Assembly: GCA_903899015.1 (NCBI GenBank) | Contig: CAIUHP010000025.1 | Span: 84,316 to 148,315 of the forward strand | Length of the DNA stretch: 64,000 nucleotides | DNA from: an uncultured Armatimonadota bacterium | GTDB lineage: Bacteria; Armatimonadota; Fimbriimonadia; Fimbriimonadales; Fimbriimonadaceae | Direction of reading: 5' to 3' | Shown here: piece after piece, positions 9,023 through 17,241 of the stretch | Layout of the letters: every line of letters starts with the position of its first letter | Numbering within the stretch: position 1 is the first letter of the stretch | Notes under the pieces: model-generated | What the model was told of the DNA's origin: nothing | What the model saw: the letters and a program-made list of their open reading frames with translations, nothing else | Database searches by the model: none | Made by a program: the position numbers and the translations under genes

Positions 9023-10379
9023 AGGTCGCCCACTCCTAAGTCTTTTCGTTGGTCTTGCCGTTGGTTTGGTCGCGGTCTCAAGCCCAATCGCGATGGTGAT
9101 TCTTGCGGCTTGGATTTTTTGGATTCGGCCTTTGCCTGCCCGGCTTCTTGCCGCGTCCGCTCTTCTTCTCGGTCTCGGGATTGCACCCGAATCACCCCAC
9201 CTCATTGAAACGGGAGGGATGATTCACGCGATAGCAAGCGTTGCGTCTGTCCCAAAACCTACTCGCGAAGGATCGGTCTTTCAAGCCAAATTCTCTGGCA
9301 GGCTTATCCAGGTAAATCTTACTGGTCCCGTCACTTTAAGCTTAGGAGATGAGATCCAACTTGATGGAATCGAACACCCTTTCCCAGGAACAATGGAGCG
9401 CTATGCTTCCAGCCTCGGATTGGAGGGAACCCTCCGAACGGATCGAATAAAGGTCATTCGACCAGGAACTTGGATCGCTCAAATGTCTGGTCGGTGGCGC
9501 CGCTCTTTCCTCGACTTTACATCGAGTTCCATGGATCCTTCCTCGGCTGCGATGGTCGATGCCGTTAGTTTTAACTCTCGGGACATGTTGGAAAAGAGCA
9601 CTCAAGATGATCTACGACAGAGTGGATTGATTCACATCGTAACCGCATCCGGACTCCAAGTTTTTGTTCTGACTTGGATGTTGACAGCGCTCTTTCGTTT
9701 CTTTCCCGTTCGTCGAGAGGCTCAACTTTTTCTGATCGCTTGCTTGATCGGTTTCTACGCTTTAGCTTCAGGGTTGAGCCCTGCGATTGTCCGAGCGAGC
9801 TTCATGTCCATCCTAGGTTTGTCTGCTTACTTGGTCAAGAGGGAGCCCGACGCTCTAAGTGCTTTGGCTTTAGCGGGAGTCGGCTATCTGATCTGGGATC
9901 CGCATTCGATCTACAGTTTGGGCTTTCAGCTTTCGTATGTTACGATCGGTTGTGTCTCGCTTTTTTACCACCCGGATCTTGCGGATAAAGAACGGAGATC
10001 CTCAAATTTCGTTAGGTTAGCTAAGAATTGGCTGTTATTGTCGGGTGTTATTTTGATGGCAACATCTCCGCTCATAGCCTACACATTCGGTTCTGTTTCG
10101 TTAGTTGCAATCATCGCAAACCTTTTAGTGGGTTGGTGCCTACCTTTTCTTATCGCGAGTGCTTTTCTATCCTATTTCACCTCATGGCTCTTTCCATCAA
10201 TGGGGAAAGAAATGGCGAGCCATATTTGTGAGCCGATCACGAATTGGATTCAGTCGGTCTTGCACCTTACGGGTGGCACCTCTCTATCGGTTTCGTTTCC
10301 GGCTTTCAGCCCCTACTGGCTCGTTCTCTTCTACGGTTGCTGGTTGTTAACGATTAGGAGGCGCATTGCTCAACCCTAG
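9006..10379 (+). CDS. comEC: ComEC/Rec2 competence membrane channel, N-terminal and membrane part
   Basis: Membrane part of the DNA uptake channel ComEC, about 457 residues. An N-terminal pair of helices is followed by a soluble OB-like region, then the Competence domain with HIVTASGLQVFVL, the counterpart of the ComEC HLLAVSG motif, and eight or so further helices. The ATG at 9006, preceded by AAGGTGG, overlaps the DUF721 gene by 17 bp. The polypeptide stops before the beta-lactamase-like domain that normally follows in the same chain; that domain is encoded by the next, overlapping gene. Confidence 0.9.
   Translation: MRDEVEGRPLLSLFVGLAVGLVAVSSPIAMVILAAWIFWIRPLPARLLAASALLLGLGIAPESPHLIETGGMIHAIASVASVPKPTREGSVFQAKFSGRLIQVNLTGPVTLSLGDEIQLDGIEHPFPGTMERYASSLGLEGTLRTDRIKVIRPGTWIAQMSGRWRRSFLDFTSSSMDPSSAAMVDAVSFNSRDMLEKSTQDDLRQSGLIHIVTASGLQVFVLTWMLTALFRFFPVRREAQLFLIACLIGFYALASGLSPAIVRASFMSILGLSAYLVKREPDALSALALAGVGYLIWDPHSIYSLGFQLSYVTIGCVSLFYHPDLADKERRSSNFVRLAKNWLLLSGVILMATSPLIAYTFGSVSLVAIIANLLVGWCLPFLIASAFLSYFTSWLFPSMGKEMASHICEPITNWIQSVLHLTGGTSLSVSFPAFSPYWLVLFYGCWLLTIRRRIAQP
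10356..10379 (+). promoter_or_regulatory. Ribosome binding site and TTG start inside the comEC stop region
   Basis: AGGAGG at 10356-10361 precedes a TTG at 10366 by four bases, while the membrane gene runs on to its TAG at 10377-10379. The next in-frame ATG (10384) lies too far away for this site. The arrangement marks the beta-lactamase part as a separate, coupled gene and not a frameshifted tail. Confidence 0.65.
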
Positions 10380-11199
10380 ATGGATGGTAGGGGGTCTTGC
10401 CTGTATAGCCGCTGGTTCGATCGCGGGTCTTTTTTGGCCCAATCCAACGAGACTGACCTTTTTGAATGTCGGTCAGGGAGATTGCGCTGTTTTCCAAACT
10501 CATGGTTCTACGATCATCATTGATACCGGTCCTGCCGATGCAAGGTCGGATGCAGGGTCAAAGATCGTGGTGCCCAAGTTGCGCGAGATGGGTATCTCAG
10601 GTATCGATTTAATCCTTCTATCCCATCCTGATATGGACCACATTGGAGGCACGGGTGCCATTCTTCACGAGTACCCTTCCGCCACTCTCGCCGTGTCAAG
10701 TTTCTTCCGACATAATCATCAGTTGCTTGAACAACTAGCAAAATGGGGTAGGCGAGCGGAAGATGTTAAGTGGCTAGGTTCGGAGTTGCGAGGAAAGATA
10801 GGTGAGTTCAATATTCGTGTGGAATGCCCTCCGATTACTGAAAACGAAGAAACGAACGACGGATCCATGATTGTAAGGATTGCCGATGGCGAAGGCTCGG
10901 CCGTATTCACAGGGGATGCGCCGACGAAAGTTGAAGAAGAAGTTGAACCCCTCGGAGATTGGCACGCTGAAATCATGAAAGCAGGGCACCACGGAAGCCA
11001 CACCGCGACCTCTCAGAGTTGGATTGAGTCTGTACGTCCAGAATTCGCGGTCATCAGTTGCGGTCGAAATAATCGCTACGGTCATCCGCATAAGGAAGTG
11101 ATTGATCGACTCATGGAAGACAAAGTTCAAATCTGCCGAACCGACCGTGAAGGTGACATTGTATTCACCTTCAAGAACGGTCGGTTCGTGCGAGACTAA
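10366..11199 (+). CDS. Stand-alone ComEC-type metallo-beta-lactamase domain protein
   Basis: Protein of 277 residues with an N-terminal membrane helix (VGGLACIAAGSIAGLFW) and a metallo-beta-lactamase fold. LNVGQGDCAVFQ, LSHPDMDHIGG (the HxDxDH site typical of ComEC), TGDAP and GHHGSHTATS are all present. In ComEC this domain is thought to degrade the non-transferred DNA strand. The start is TTG at 10366, four bases after a perfect AGGAGG, and lies inside the end of the membrane gene. The protein ends 1 bp before valS, which converges on it. Confidence 0.9.
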   Translation: MLNPRWMVGGLACIAAGSIAGLFWPNPTRLTFLNVGQGDCAVFQTHGSTIIIDTGPADARSDAGSKIVVPKLREMGISGIDLILLSHPDMDHIGGTGAILHEYPSATLAVSSFFRHNHQLLEQLAKWGRRAEDVKWLGSELRGKIGEFNIRVECPPITENEETNDGSMIVRIADGEGSAVFTGDAPTKVEEEVEPLGDWHAEIMKAGHHGSHTATSQSWIESVRPEFAVISCGRNNRYGHPHKEVIDRLMEDKVQICRTDREGDIVFTFKNGRFVRD

Positions 11200-11200
11200 G

Positions 11201-13807
11201 TCAGATTCCGAAGAGCATTCTTCGCTCTTGAATCTTCGCCAGCTTATCTTTGAGGTCGGCAGCCGTTTGCTGCTCCTTAGCGACCACTTCAGGCTTGGCC
11301 CGCTCAACGAATTGAGGATTGGAAAGTCTCGCTTCCAATTTTTCGAGTTCTGCGCGAGTCTTTTCTTCCTCTCGGTTGAGGCGAGCGAGCTCTTTTTCCG
11401 TATCGACGAGTCCGGAAGTTGGGATATGGACATCCACACCTTCGGAGGTTGCAGTAATAAAGCTCTCTCCTTCTGGTTTACCGAATTTGATGGTTTGGGC
11501 CCAGGCTTGGGAGGCTAAAACGGCATCGTTTCCTTGCAGATCACCTTCCACGTAGATAACTGGAATGTTCTTCATCGACTGAAGTTCGAGCCCAACCCTT
11601 AATGCTCGGACCGCACGAGTGATTTCAAAGATCCTCTCGATTTCCTTCTCAGCTTCGGGTTGATGGAATGATTCTGGGAGAGTCGGCCAATTCCCATTCA
11701 TTAAGAACGTCGATTTGTTCTCGATCGGTAAGAATTGGTAAAGTTCCTCTGTGATATGAGGCATTACGGGATGCATCATCTTGAGGAAGGCTTCAATCGC
11801 GGTCAAAAGAACCCACTGGGGCGTCTTCTTGTCCTCTGGATCATTCAAGCGTGGTTTGGATACTTCGATGTACCAGTCGCACAGCTCGGACCAGAAGAAG
11901 CGGTACATAGCCTGACATGCGGCCTGCAAGTTGTAACCCTCGTAGGCTTCACGTACCGTCTTTTCCGTCTCGTATAGTCGACTCAAGAGCCATTGATCGA
12001 CAGTCGTTAGGGTGCCGTGATCGGAAATCGGCCCATCTACGTTCATTAGCGCAAAACGAGTCGCGTTCCAGATCTTATTGCAGAAGTTTCGAGCGTCTTC
12101 CGTCTTCTTCGGGCTGTATCGAAGTTCTTGGTTCTCTCCGGTTTGGCTGAGGAGGGTGTAGCGCAAAACGTCTGCACCCAGTTCATCGATGATCTCCATG
12201 GGATCAATTCCCGTGCCTAGGCTCTTACTCATGCGTCGGCCGTCTTCACGCATAACGGTCGCATAGATCATCACATCTTGGAAAGGACGGGCTCCCGCGA
12301 TGTCGTATCCCATCATCATCATGCGAGCAACCCAAAGGTTGATGATATTTCGGTCCGTTACGAGGCAGTTTGTTGGATAGAATCGCTTCAAATCGTCTGA
12401 CTGCTCCGGCCAGCCGAGGGTAGCAAAGGGCCAGAGGCCCGAACTAAACCAAGTATCGAGCACATCGTCATCTTGCTTGACGATCTTTTGATCTCCAGCT
12501 TGGTTTTGAGCGTCTTCCCAACTAAGTGCAGCAAAGGTCGCGCCGTCTTCCGTGTAATACACGGGAATCCGATGTCCCCACCAGAGTTGTCGACTTAGGC
12601 ACCATTCCCGAATGTTCTGCATCCATTCAAGGAAGATTCGCTCGTACCTTTCGGGATGGAACGTGACCTCTTTGTTTTCGACAGCAGCGATAACGGGTTC
12701 AGCGAGTTTTGCCTGGTCACAGAACCATTGTTCACTCAGGAGTGGCTCAATGACTTCACCACTGCGATCACTTATGATGATCGGGATTTCATGGTCTTCG
12801 ATTTTGAACAAGAAGCCCTGTTCTTCGAGGTCATGCACGATTTGTTTTCGCGCTTCATTGCGATCCATGCCGAAATAGGGTCCTTCTAAGCAAATTCGAG
12901 CCTGAGGATCCAGGATAACGGGCATTTCGAGGTTATGCCTGACACCCACTTGGTAATCGTTAGGGTCGTGGGCAGGGGTGATCTTTACCGCTCCAGTTCC
13001 AAATTCTGGATCTGGATAGAGGTCAGCGATAAGAGGTATCTCTCGGTTGACGAGAGGGAGAATAAGCATCTTTCCGACCTTATCCTTATATCGCTCGTCG
13101 CTGGGATGCACCGCAACTGCGACGTCCGCCAGCATCGTTTCTGGACGAGTAGTCGCGATGACGATTTCTCCTGAACCATCTGCGTACGGGTATCTCAGGT
13201 GATAGAGCTTGCCTCGTCGCGTTTCGCGGAGTGTTTCGATGTCAGACACGGAGGTCTGTAGCTTCGGATCCCAGTTAACAACCCGTTTGCCTCGAAAAAT
13301 AAGCCCGCGGTTGTACCAATCAATGAATACCTTGAGAACTGCTTCCGCGTATTGATCATCCAGGGTGAAGCGCTGACGTGACCAATCGAAGGCACATCCT
13401 AAGCTTCGGAGTTGGTGAAGGATGGTGTCACCACTCTCTTTTCGCCATTCCCAAACTTTCTCGTTAAACTTTTCCCGTCCAATTTGGGCAGCGCTGGTTC
13501 CTTGCTTTCTTAGTTGCTTGTCGACGACGCTCTGGGTTGCAATACCTGCGTGGTCTTGACCAGGAAGGATCAGGACGTTTCGGCCCTGCAGACGCTTGAA
13601 CCTACCCAGTAGGTCCTGAATGGGATAGCACAAGGCATGCCCCATATGGAGAGATCCTGTGATGTTAGGAGGGGGAATCGTGATCGTGAATACCGGTTTG
13701 TTCGGATCACTTGAAGGTTGGAAGAGTCCTGCTTCTTCCCAGCGGCTGTACCACTTCTGTTCAGTGGTTGACGCGTCATAGCGCGTTGGCATGTTGCTCA
13801 GGTCCAT
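11201..13807 (-). CDS. valS: Valyl-tRNA synthetase
   Basis: Class I aminoacyl-tRNA synthetase charging tRNA-Val, 868 residues. The HIGH motif appears as HMGHA after PPNITGSL, and the KMSKS motif as RMSKSLG. A tryptophan-rich region (LWWGHRIPVYY) and a C-terminal coiled coil rich in Glu and Lys complete the ValS layout. I chose the ATG at 13807 because TAGGAG lies eight bases upstream. An ATG at 13852 would add 15 residues encoded by an inverted repeat. That repeat covers the ribosome binding site. Its 3' end meets the ComEC beta-lactamase gene with one base between them, so there is no space for a terminator. Confidence 0.96.
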   Translation of the reverse strand: MDLSNMPTRYDASTTEQKWYSRWEEAGLFQPSSDPNKPVFTITIPPPNITGSLHMGHALCYPIQDLLGRFKRLQGRNVLILPGQDHAGIATQSVVDKQLRKQGTSAAQIGREKFNEKVWEWRKESGDTILHQLRSLGCAFDWSRQRFTLDDQYAEAVLKVFIDWYNRGLIFRGKRVVNWDPKLQTSVSDIETLRETRRGKLYHLRYPYADGSGEIVIATTRPETMLADVAVAVHPSDERYKDKVGKMLILPLVNREIPLIADLYPDPEFGTGAVKITPAHDPNDYQVGVRHNLEMPVILDPQARICLEGPYFGMDRNEARKQIVHDLEEQGFLFKIEDHEIPIIISDRSGEVIEPLLSEQWFCDQAKLAEPVIAAVENKEVTFHPERYERIFLEWMQNIREWCLSRQLWWGHRIPVYYTEDGATFAALSWEDAQNQAGDQKIVKQDDDVLDTWFSSGLWPFATLGWPEQSDDLKRFYPTNCLVTDRNIINLWVARMMMMGYDIAGARPFQDVMIYATVMREDGRRMSKSLGTGIDPMEIIDELGADVLRYTLLSQTGENQELRYSPKKTEDARNFCNKIWNATRFALMNVDGPISDHGTLTTVDQWLLSRLYETEKTVREAYEGYNLQAACQAMYRFFWSELCDWYIEVSKPRLNDPEDKKTPQWVLLTAIEAFLKMMHPVMPHITEELYQFLPIENKSTFLMNGNWPTLPESFHQPEAEKEIERIFEITRAVRALRVGLELQSMKNIPVIYVEGDLQGNDAVLASQAWAQTIKFGKPEGESFITATSEGVDVHIPTSGLVDTEKELARLNREEEKTRAELEKLEARLSNPQFVERAKPEVVAKEQQTAADLKDKLAKIQERRMLFGI

Positions 13808-13814
13808 AAATGTA

Positions 13815-13849
13815 ACTCCTACCGGTCCATGTCGTGGACTGGTAGGAGT
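13815..13849 (-). promoter_or_regulatory. Hairpin that sequesters the valS ribosome binding site
   Basis: Two 15-base arms, 13815-13829 and 13835-13849, pair with one mismatch around a 5-base loop. On the mRNA strand the second arm contains GGTAGGAG, the Shine-Dalgarno sequence for the valS ATG at 13807. Folding would block ribosome entry. No T-box features (specifier loop, GGTGG antiterminator bulge) are visible, so a different mode, perhaps translational autoregulation, is more likely. Confidence 0.6.
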
Positions 13850-13878
13850 CATTTTACACTAGCTAATGGGGCAGGCAA

Positions 13879-13894
13879 TGTTTCATGTGAAACA
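13879..13894. other. Candidate parS site (ParB binding)
   Basis: The 16-mer TGTTTCATGTGAAACA differs at a single central base from the widely conserved chromosomal parS sequence TGTTTCACGTGAAACA. It sits inside a slightly longer palindrome with 9-base arms (AATGTTTCA/TGAAACATT), in the gap between valS and an ABC transporter gene. No parA or parB lies in the window. Confidence 0.55.
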
Positions 13895-13900
13895 TTCGGG

Positions 13901-14878
13901 TCACCGACCCTCGCTGAAAAGTCGACGAATCACTTCCTCAACTTCAATCTCCTCAATACCGACGTCACTTACAGGCAGGTATTGAAGCATAGCTCCGGTA
14001 GCCGAAGCAGTGTCTGCTCGAGCCACTTCTATAACGGCTGTCTCAGATACGTCTCCAATGATCGTTCCGTACTTTTCAAGGTCCGAGGCCACAACGGGAG
14101 TCGAAAAGGTTAACCGCACCCGTCGCACGTCGCTGAACTCCTTGGTAAGAGTATCGAGGGTGCCCTCAAAGATGACCCTTCCGTGATCAATTACGATCAC
14201 TCGATCACACAGCTCCTGGACGTCCTGCATGTAGTGGCTAGTAAGAAGCACGGTGCAATTGTCTTCGGCATGCAGATCTTTCAAGAAATCCCGTATTCGC
14301 TTCTGGCTGACAACATCTAATCCGATTGTGGGTTCGTCCAAGAAGACGATTTCCGGGGAGTGGAGTAACGCAGCGACCAGTTCGCACTTCATCCGCTCAC
14401 CCAAACTGAGCTTGCGAACCTGTGTGTTGACCTTGTCACTCAACTGTAAGGCGTCAATGAGCAAGTCAACTCGCTTCTTGAAGCGAGTGTCATCAACTTC
14501 GTACATCTCCTTGAGGACTATAAAGCTATCCCAAGCGGGTAAGTCCCACCACAGCTGCATCTTATTTCCCATCACAAGCGAGATTCGCCGAAGCATATCG
14601 GGCTTTCGATCGCTTGGTGTGTACCCTAGAACATTCGAATAGCCTGAGGTTGGGTAGAGAATCCCACTGAGCATCTTGAGAGTGGTCGTCTTACCCGCAC
14701 CGTTGGGTCCGAGAAAGCCAACTAATTCGCCTTGCTCGATCTTTAGATCGATTCCGCAAACTGCTTCCACTGTCGTCTTCTCACGACTAAAGAGAGATCG
14801 GATGCCGCCTTTAATTCCAGGGGACTTTTTATTCGAGACGTAAGTCTTTCGGAGGTCTCGTGTCTCGATTGCAGCCAT
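13901..14878 (-). CDS. ABC-2 type transporter ATP-binding protein
   Basis: ATPase subunit of an ABC exporter, 325 residues. Walker A is GPNGAGKTTT, the signature is LSLGERMK, Walker B is IVFLDEPT, and the switch His is in LLTSHYMQD. The sequence between residues 20 and 45 is a lineage-type insertion (KGGIRSLFSREKTT) seen in ABC-2 ATPases of the daunorubicin/NatA-like group. After residue 245 a small regulatory domain follows. No permease gene adjoins it: the upstream gene is cdsA, 11 bases away. The partner permease is therefore encoded elsewhere, and the substrate is unknown. Confidence 0.88.
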   Translation of the reverse strand: MAAIETRDLRKTYVSNKKSPGIKGGIRSLFSREKTTVEAVCGIDLKIEQGELVGFLGPNGAGKTTTLKMLSGILYPTSGYSNVLGYTPSDRKPDMLRRISLVMGNKMQLWWDLPAWDSFIVLKEMYEVDDTRFKKRVDLLIDALQLSDKVNTQVRKLSLGERMKCELVAALLHSPEIVFLDEPTIGLDVVSQKRIRDFLKDLHAEDNCTVLLTSHYMQDVQELCDRVIVIDHGRVIFEGTLDTLTKEFSDVRRVRLTFSTPVVASDLEKYGTIIGDVSETAVIEVARADTASATGAMLQYLPVSDVGIEEIEVEEVIRRLFSEGR

Positions 14879-14888
14879 AGGCCTAAGG

Positions 14889-15677
14889 TTACTTCACAAA
14901 GGAGAGAAGTAGCCACACGAAAGGAGCCGTAAAAAGAATGCTATCGATGCGATCAAGCACGCCCCCGTGTCCAGGCAATAGTCGCCCACTATCCTTGACC
15001 CCGGCGAGCCTCTTGATATAGCTTTCAAACAAGTCACCCACTTGGCCAAGCATTCCAGCGATCACACCGCAACCTAATCCGATAGTCGCTGAATATCCGA
15101 TCCAAATTGAGAGAGGAACAGCCACGGCGATACAAGCTAACAGGTTCGCTACGGCTCCTTCAATCGTCTTTTTGGGTGAAATGGAAGGAGCAAGGGGATG
15201 CTTGCCGAAGGCTTTGCCTGCAAAAATGGCTGCAGTATCGCCTCCCCATAGAGGAACTACTGCTAATAAGAGAGGAGTTCTAAAGTTCCAACCACTGGCA
15301 GTGGAACTCACGCCGTGAAGCGAAATGAGGCATAGCAAGGGGATCAGAACCCAAGGGGTTGCGAGGGCCGCAAAAAGAGAGTTGTTTCGCTTTCGTTGGG
15401 CGCTCCGGAACGCAAAATAGAGTCCACCAAGAAAGTAACCGATAACCGCTAGTTGACCCTCGGGAACGTGGCCTTGATCCTGAAACGTCTTGATGAAGCC
15501 AAACAAAAGCAAAATGCCTAGCCAAGTGGCTACGCTATCTAAAAGGTTGGCGATTTCCCAAGTACAGATTGCGCAGACAACAACCGCAAACCCCAAAAGG
15601 GGCCAAGGTGAGGCGCAAAAAAAGGCCCCCAACACGAATGGAATCAATCCAACCGCAGTGAGGACCCTGGATTTCAC
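14889..15677 (-). CDS. cdsA: Phosphatidate cytidylyltransferase
   Basis: Integral membrane enzyme that makes CDP-diacylglycerol from phosphatidate and CTP, the entry to phospholipid head-group synthesis. About 262 residues and seven to eight helices. The C-terminal family signature is clear: SYIKRLAGVKDSGRLLPGHGG followed by VLDR. The GTG at 15677 overlaps the stop of the preceding regulator gene in GTGA, which I prefer to the longer frame starting at 15746. Coupling to a regulator gene is unusual, because cdsA normally follows uppS. Confidence 0.92.
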   Translation of the reverse strand: MKSRVLTAVGLIPFVLGAFFCASPWPLLGFAVVVCAICTWEIANLLDSVATWLGILLLFGFIKTFQDQGHVPEGQLAVIGYFLGGLYFAFRSAQRKRNNSLFAALATPWVLIPLLCLISLHGVSSTASGWNFRTPLLLAVVPLWGGDTAAIFAGKAFGKHPLAPSISPKKTIEGAVANLLACIAVAVPLSIWIGYSATIGLGCGVIAGMLGQVGDLFESYIKRLAGVKDSGRLLPGHGGVLDRIDSILFTAPFVWLLLSFVK

Positions 15678-16285
15678 TCTTCGCCGATTTCTTCCGGAGC
15701 ACCGATTCGGGTGAGTTTCAGTGCAACCTGAACTCGGTTCTCGCAATGGAGTTTGCGCATGATGACGCTAACCAGGTTCTTGATGCTTTGCTCGCGAAGG
15801 CCAGTAACCTGCGAGATCTTTCGGTTCGACATTCCCTTGGAAACGAGCTGGGCAACTTCATACTCTCTTCGAGTGAGGTCATTTCCGTTTCCGTAGCTTC
15901 GTCGAGTCTCTCGGATGTAAGGTCGAGTCATTTTGACCTTGCCGCCTAGATCATCAAGCGCATCAAATAGCTGAGAAGCATTACTTCCGCGACTGATCAA
16001 CCGATCGACTGGAACTTCAATAAACTCTTCGCGCTCGTGCTCACCCACGATGAGAACGATTGCAAAATCACCGAAGGCTCGTGCGCCCAATAAAAACTGG
16101 AGGTCGTTTCTATCGAGCTCAAAGGAATCTACAACGAGGATCTGTGCTCGGTAGTCCTTTGCAGCGTTGATCAACGATCGTGCACTGTCTTCCGCGGCGA
16201 CAACTTGAAAATTGCCTTGATGATCCAGCAAGCTCGCCAACGCTTCGCCGAATAGACCTTCTTTACTGCATAACGCGATTCGCAT
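15674..16285 (-). CDS. LuxR/NarL-type regulator with degenerate receiver domain
   Basis: Probable transcription regulator of 203 residues. The N-terminal 120 residues have a receiver-like fold: ALCSKEG takes the place of the acidic pair, VVDSF carries a possible phospho-acceptor Asp, and the conserved Lys is replaced in LISRGSN. The C-terminal part is a LuxR-type HTH (LTRREYEVAQLVSKGMSNRKI, then TGLREQSIKNLVSVIMRKL). With the acid pocket altered, normal phosphorylation is doubtful. The ATG at 16285 has GAGGA seven bases upstream. It is coupled to cdsA. Two direct repeats lie upstream. Confidence 0.85.
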   Translation of the reverse strand: MRIALCSKEGLFGEALASLLDHQGNFQVVAAEDSARSLINAAKDYRAQILVVDSFELDRNDLQFLLGARAFGDFAIVLIVGEHEREEFIEVPVDRLISRGSNASQLFDALDDLGGKVKMTRPYIRETRRSYGNGNDLTRREYEVAQLVSKGMSNRKISQVTGLREQSIKNLVSVIMRKLHCENRVQVALKLTRIGAPEEIGEE

Positions 16286-16394
16286 TAGATTTCCTCTAGC
16301 CACTAATAACTTCCTTTTGTTGGCTGCTGAGTCCTCTCATCTTCAGCAAACCCTAACTGACATAACTCTTTCGGGGAGTCCTACATAAAGAATA

Positions 16395-16428
16395 ACCCAT
16401 TTCGTACCGAAATATGCACCCATTTCGT
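16395..16428 (-). repeat. Two direct repeats between sigH and the LuxR-type gene
   Basis: The 11-mer ACGAAATGGGT (minus strand) occurs at 16395-16405 and 16418-16428, 23 bases apart, about two helical turns. The pair lies right after the sigma-factor stop and about 110 bases before the regulator start. It could be a binding site for a dimeric regulator. Confidence 0.45.
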
Positions 16429-16429
16429 G

Positions 16430-17068
16430 CTAATCCTTTAACAGGACACTGATTTTCCTCTTAACGCGCTGAAGCGCATTATCGATTGACTTCGTATGGC
16501 AATCTAATTCTCGGCTCATTTCGCGGTACGACAATCCTTCTAAATAGCACTTCAAAACACCTTGCTCGAGCTCACTTAGAGTTCCTTTCATCATTTCAGG
16601 GAGATTTTGCGGCAAATTCGGAGAAAGAAGCGTTTGTTCGGCATTCTCACACTCGCCGTCTGCCAACACATCGATGAGGTTTGTGTCGGTGGTTTCGCCA
16701 GGACCGGTTCTTTGCAGAGAGACGTAACCGTTAAGAGGTACGTGTTTTTGACGAGTAGCGGTTTTAACAGCAGTTATGATTTGTCTAGTGACACATAACT
16801 CCGCAAACGGTCGAAATTTATTCAAGCGATCTACACGGAAGTCCCGAATGGCTTTGTACAGTCCAATCATTCCCTCCTGAATCACATCCTCCCGGTCCGC
16901 TCCCATCACGAAGTAGGCTTTCGCTTTGGTTTCTACAAGCGGTCGGTACCTTGAAATGAGAAATTCAGTGGCACCTAAATGACCAGATTTGGCAAGCCCA
17001 ACGACCTCTTCATCAAGCATATAGCCAAACTTGGCCCCTGCTTCGGTAACGGCATAGGTCTCTGTCAT
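16430..17068 (-). CDS. sigH: RNA polymerase sigma factor, SigH (sigma-30) type
   Basis: Sigma-70 family factor of 212 residues. Region 2 includes DREDVIQEGMIGLYKAIRDF and FRPFAELCVTRQIITAVKTA, followed by RQKHVPLNGYVSL, all strikingly like Bacillus SigH, the early stationary-phase and sporulation sigma factor. Region 4 is LSELEQGVLKCYLEGLSYREMSREL with the HTH after it. In spore formers SigH switches on competence and sporulation genes. No sporulation gene lies nearby, but a comEC homologue does. AGGT stands nine bases upstream of the ATG. Downstream is a LuxR-type regulator on the same strand. Confidence 0.9.
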   Translation of the reverse strand: MTETYAVTEAGAKFGYMLDEEVVGLAKSGHLGATEFLISRYRPLVETKAKAYFVMGADREDVIQEGMIGLYKAIRDFRVDRLNKFRPFAELCVTRQIITAVKTATRQKHVPLNGYVSLQRTGPGETTDTNLIDVLADGECENAEQTLLSPNLPQNLPEMMKGTLSELEQGVLKCYLEGLSYREMSRELDCHTKSIDNALQRVKRKISVLLKD

Positions 17069-17185
17069 TGTGTCGCAACCTGAAAAATCATGGCCCTACG
17101 ACTGGGTCGAAAGCAGGCTAAGTACAAGTGTATGCCAAAGGGCCAAAGAAGGGAAGTAGCTAGCAGGGTATGGATGTGACGGTCT

Positions 17186-17223
17186 AAAACAAAAAGGGTG
17201 GCAGCCTCAGTTGACTGCCACCC
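17186..17223 (-). terminator. Intrinsic terminator after the glycine-rich protein gene
   Basis: On the minus strand, GGGTGGCAG and CTGCCACCC pair perfectly over nine bases around a 10-base loop, followed by TTTTTGTTTT. It lies 19 bases past the stop at 17242 and probably ends the recA-recX-rny-ymdB run. Confidence 0.85.
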
Positions 17224-17241
17224 GATCATTCCCTTAGATGA

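Noticed and set aside
10350..10385. Frameshift error joining the two comEC parts
   Set aside because: A perfect ribosome binding site, start codon and new membrane helix argue for two genes; kept only as a caveat.
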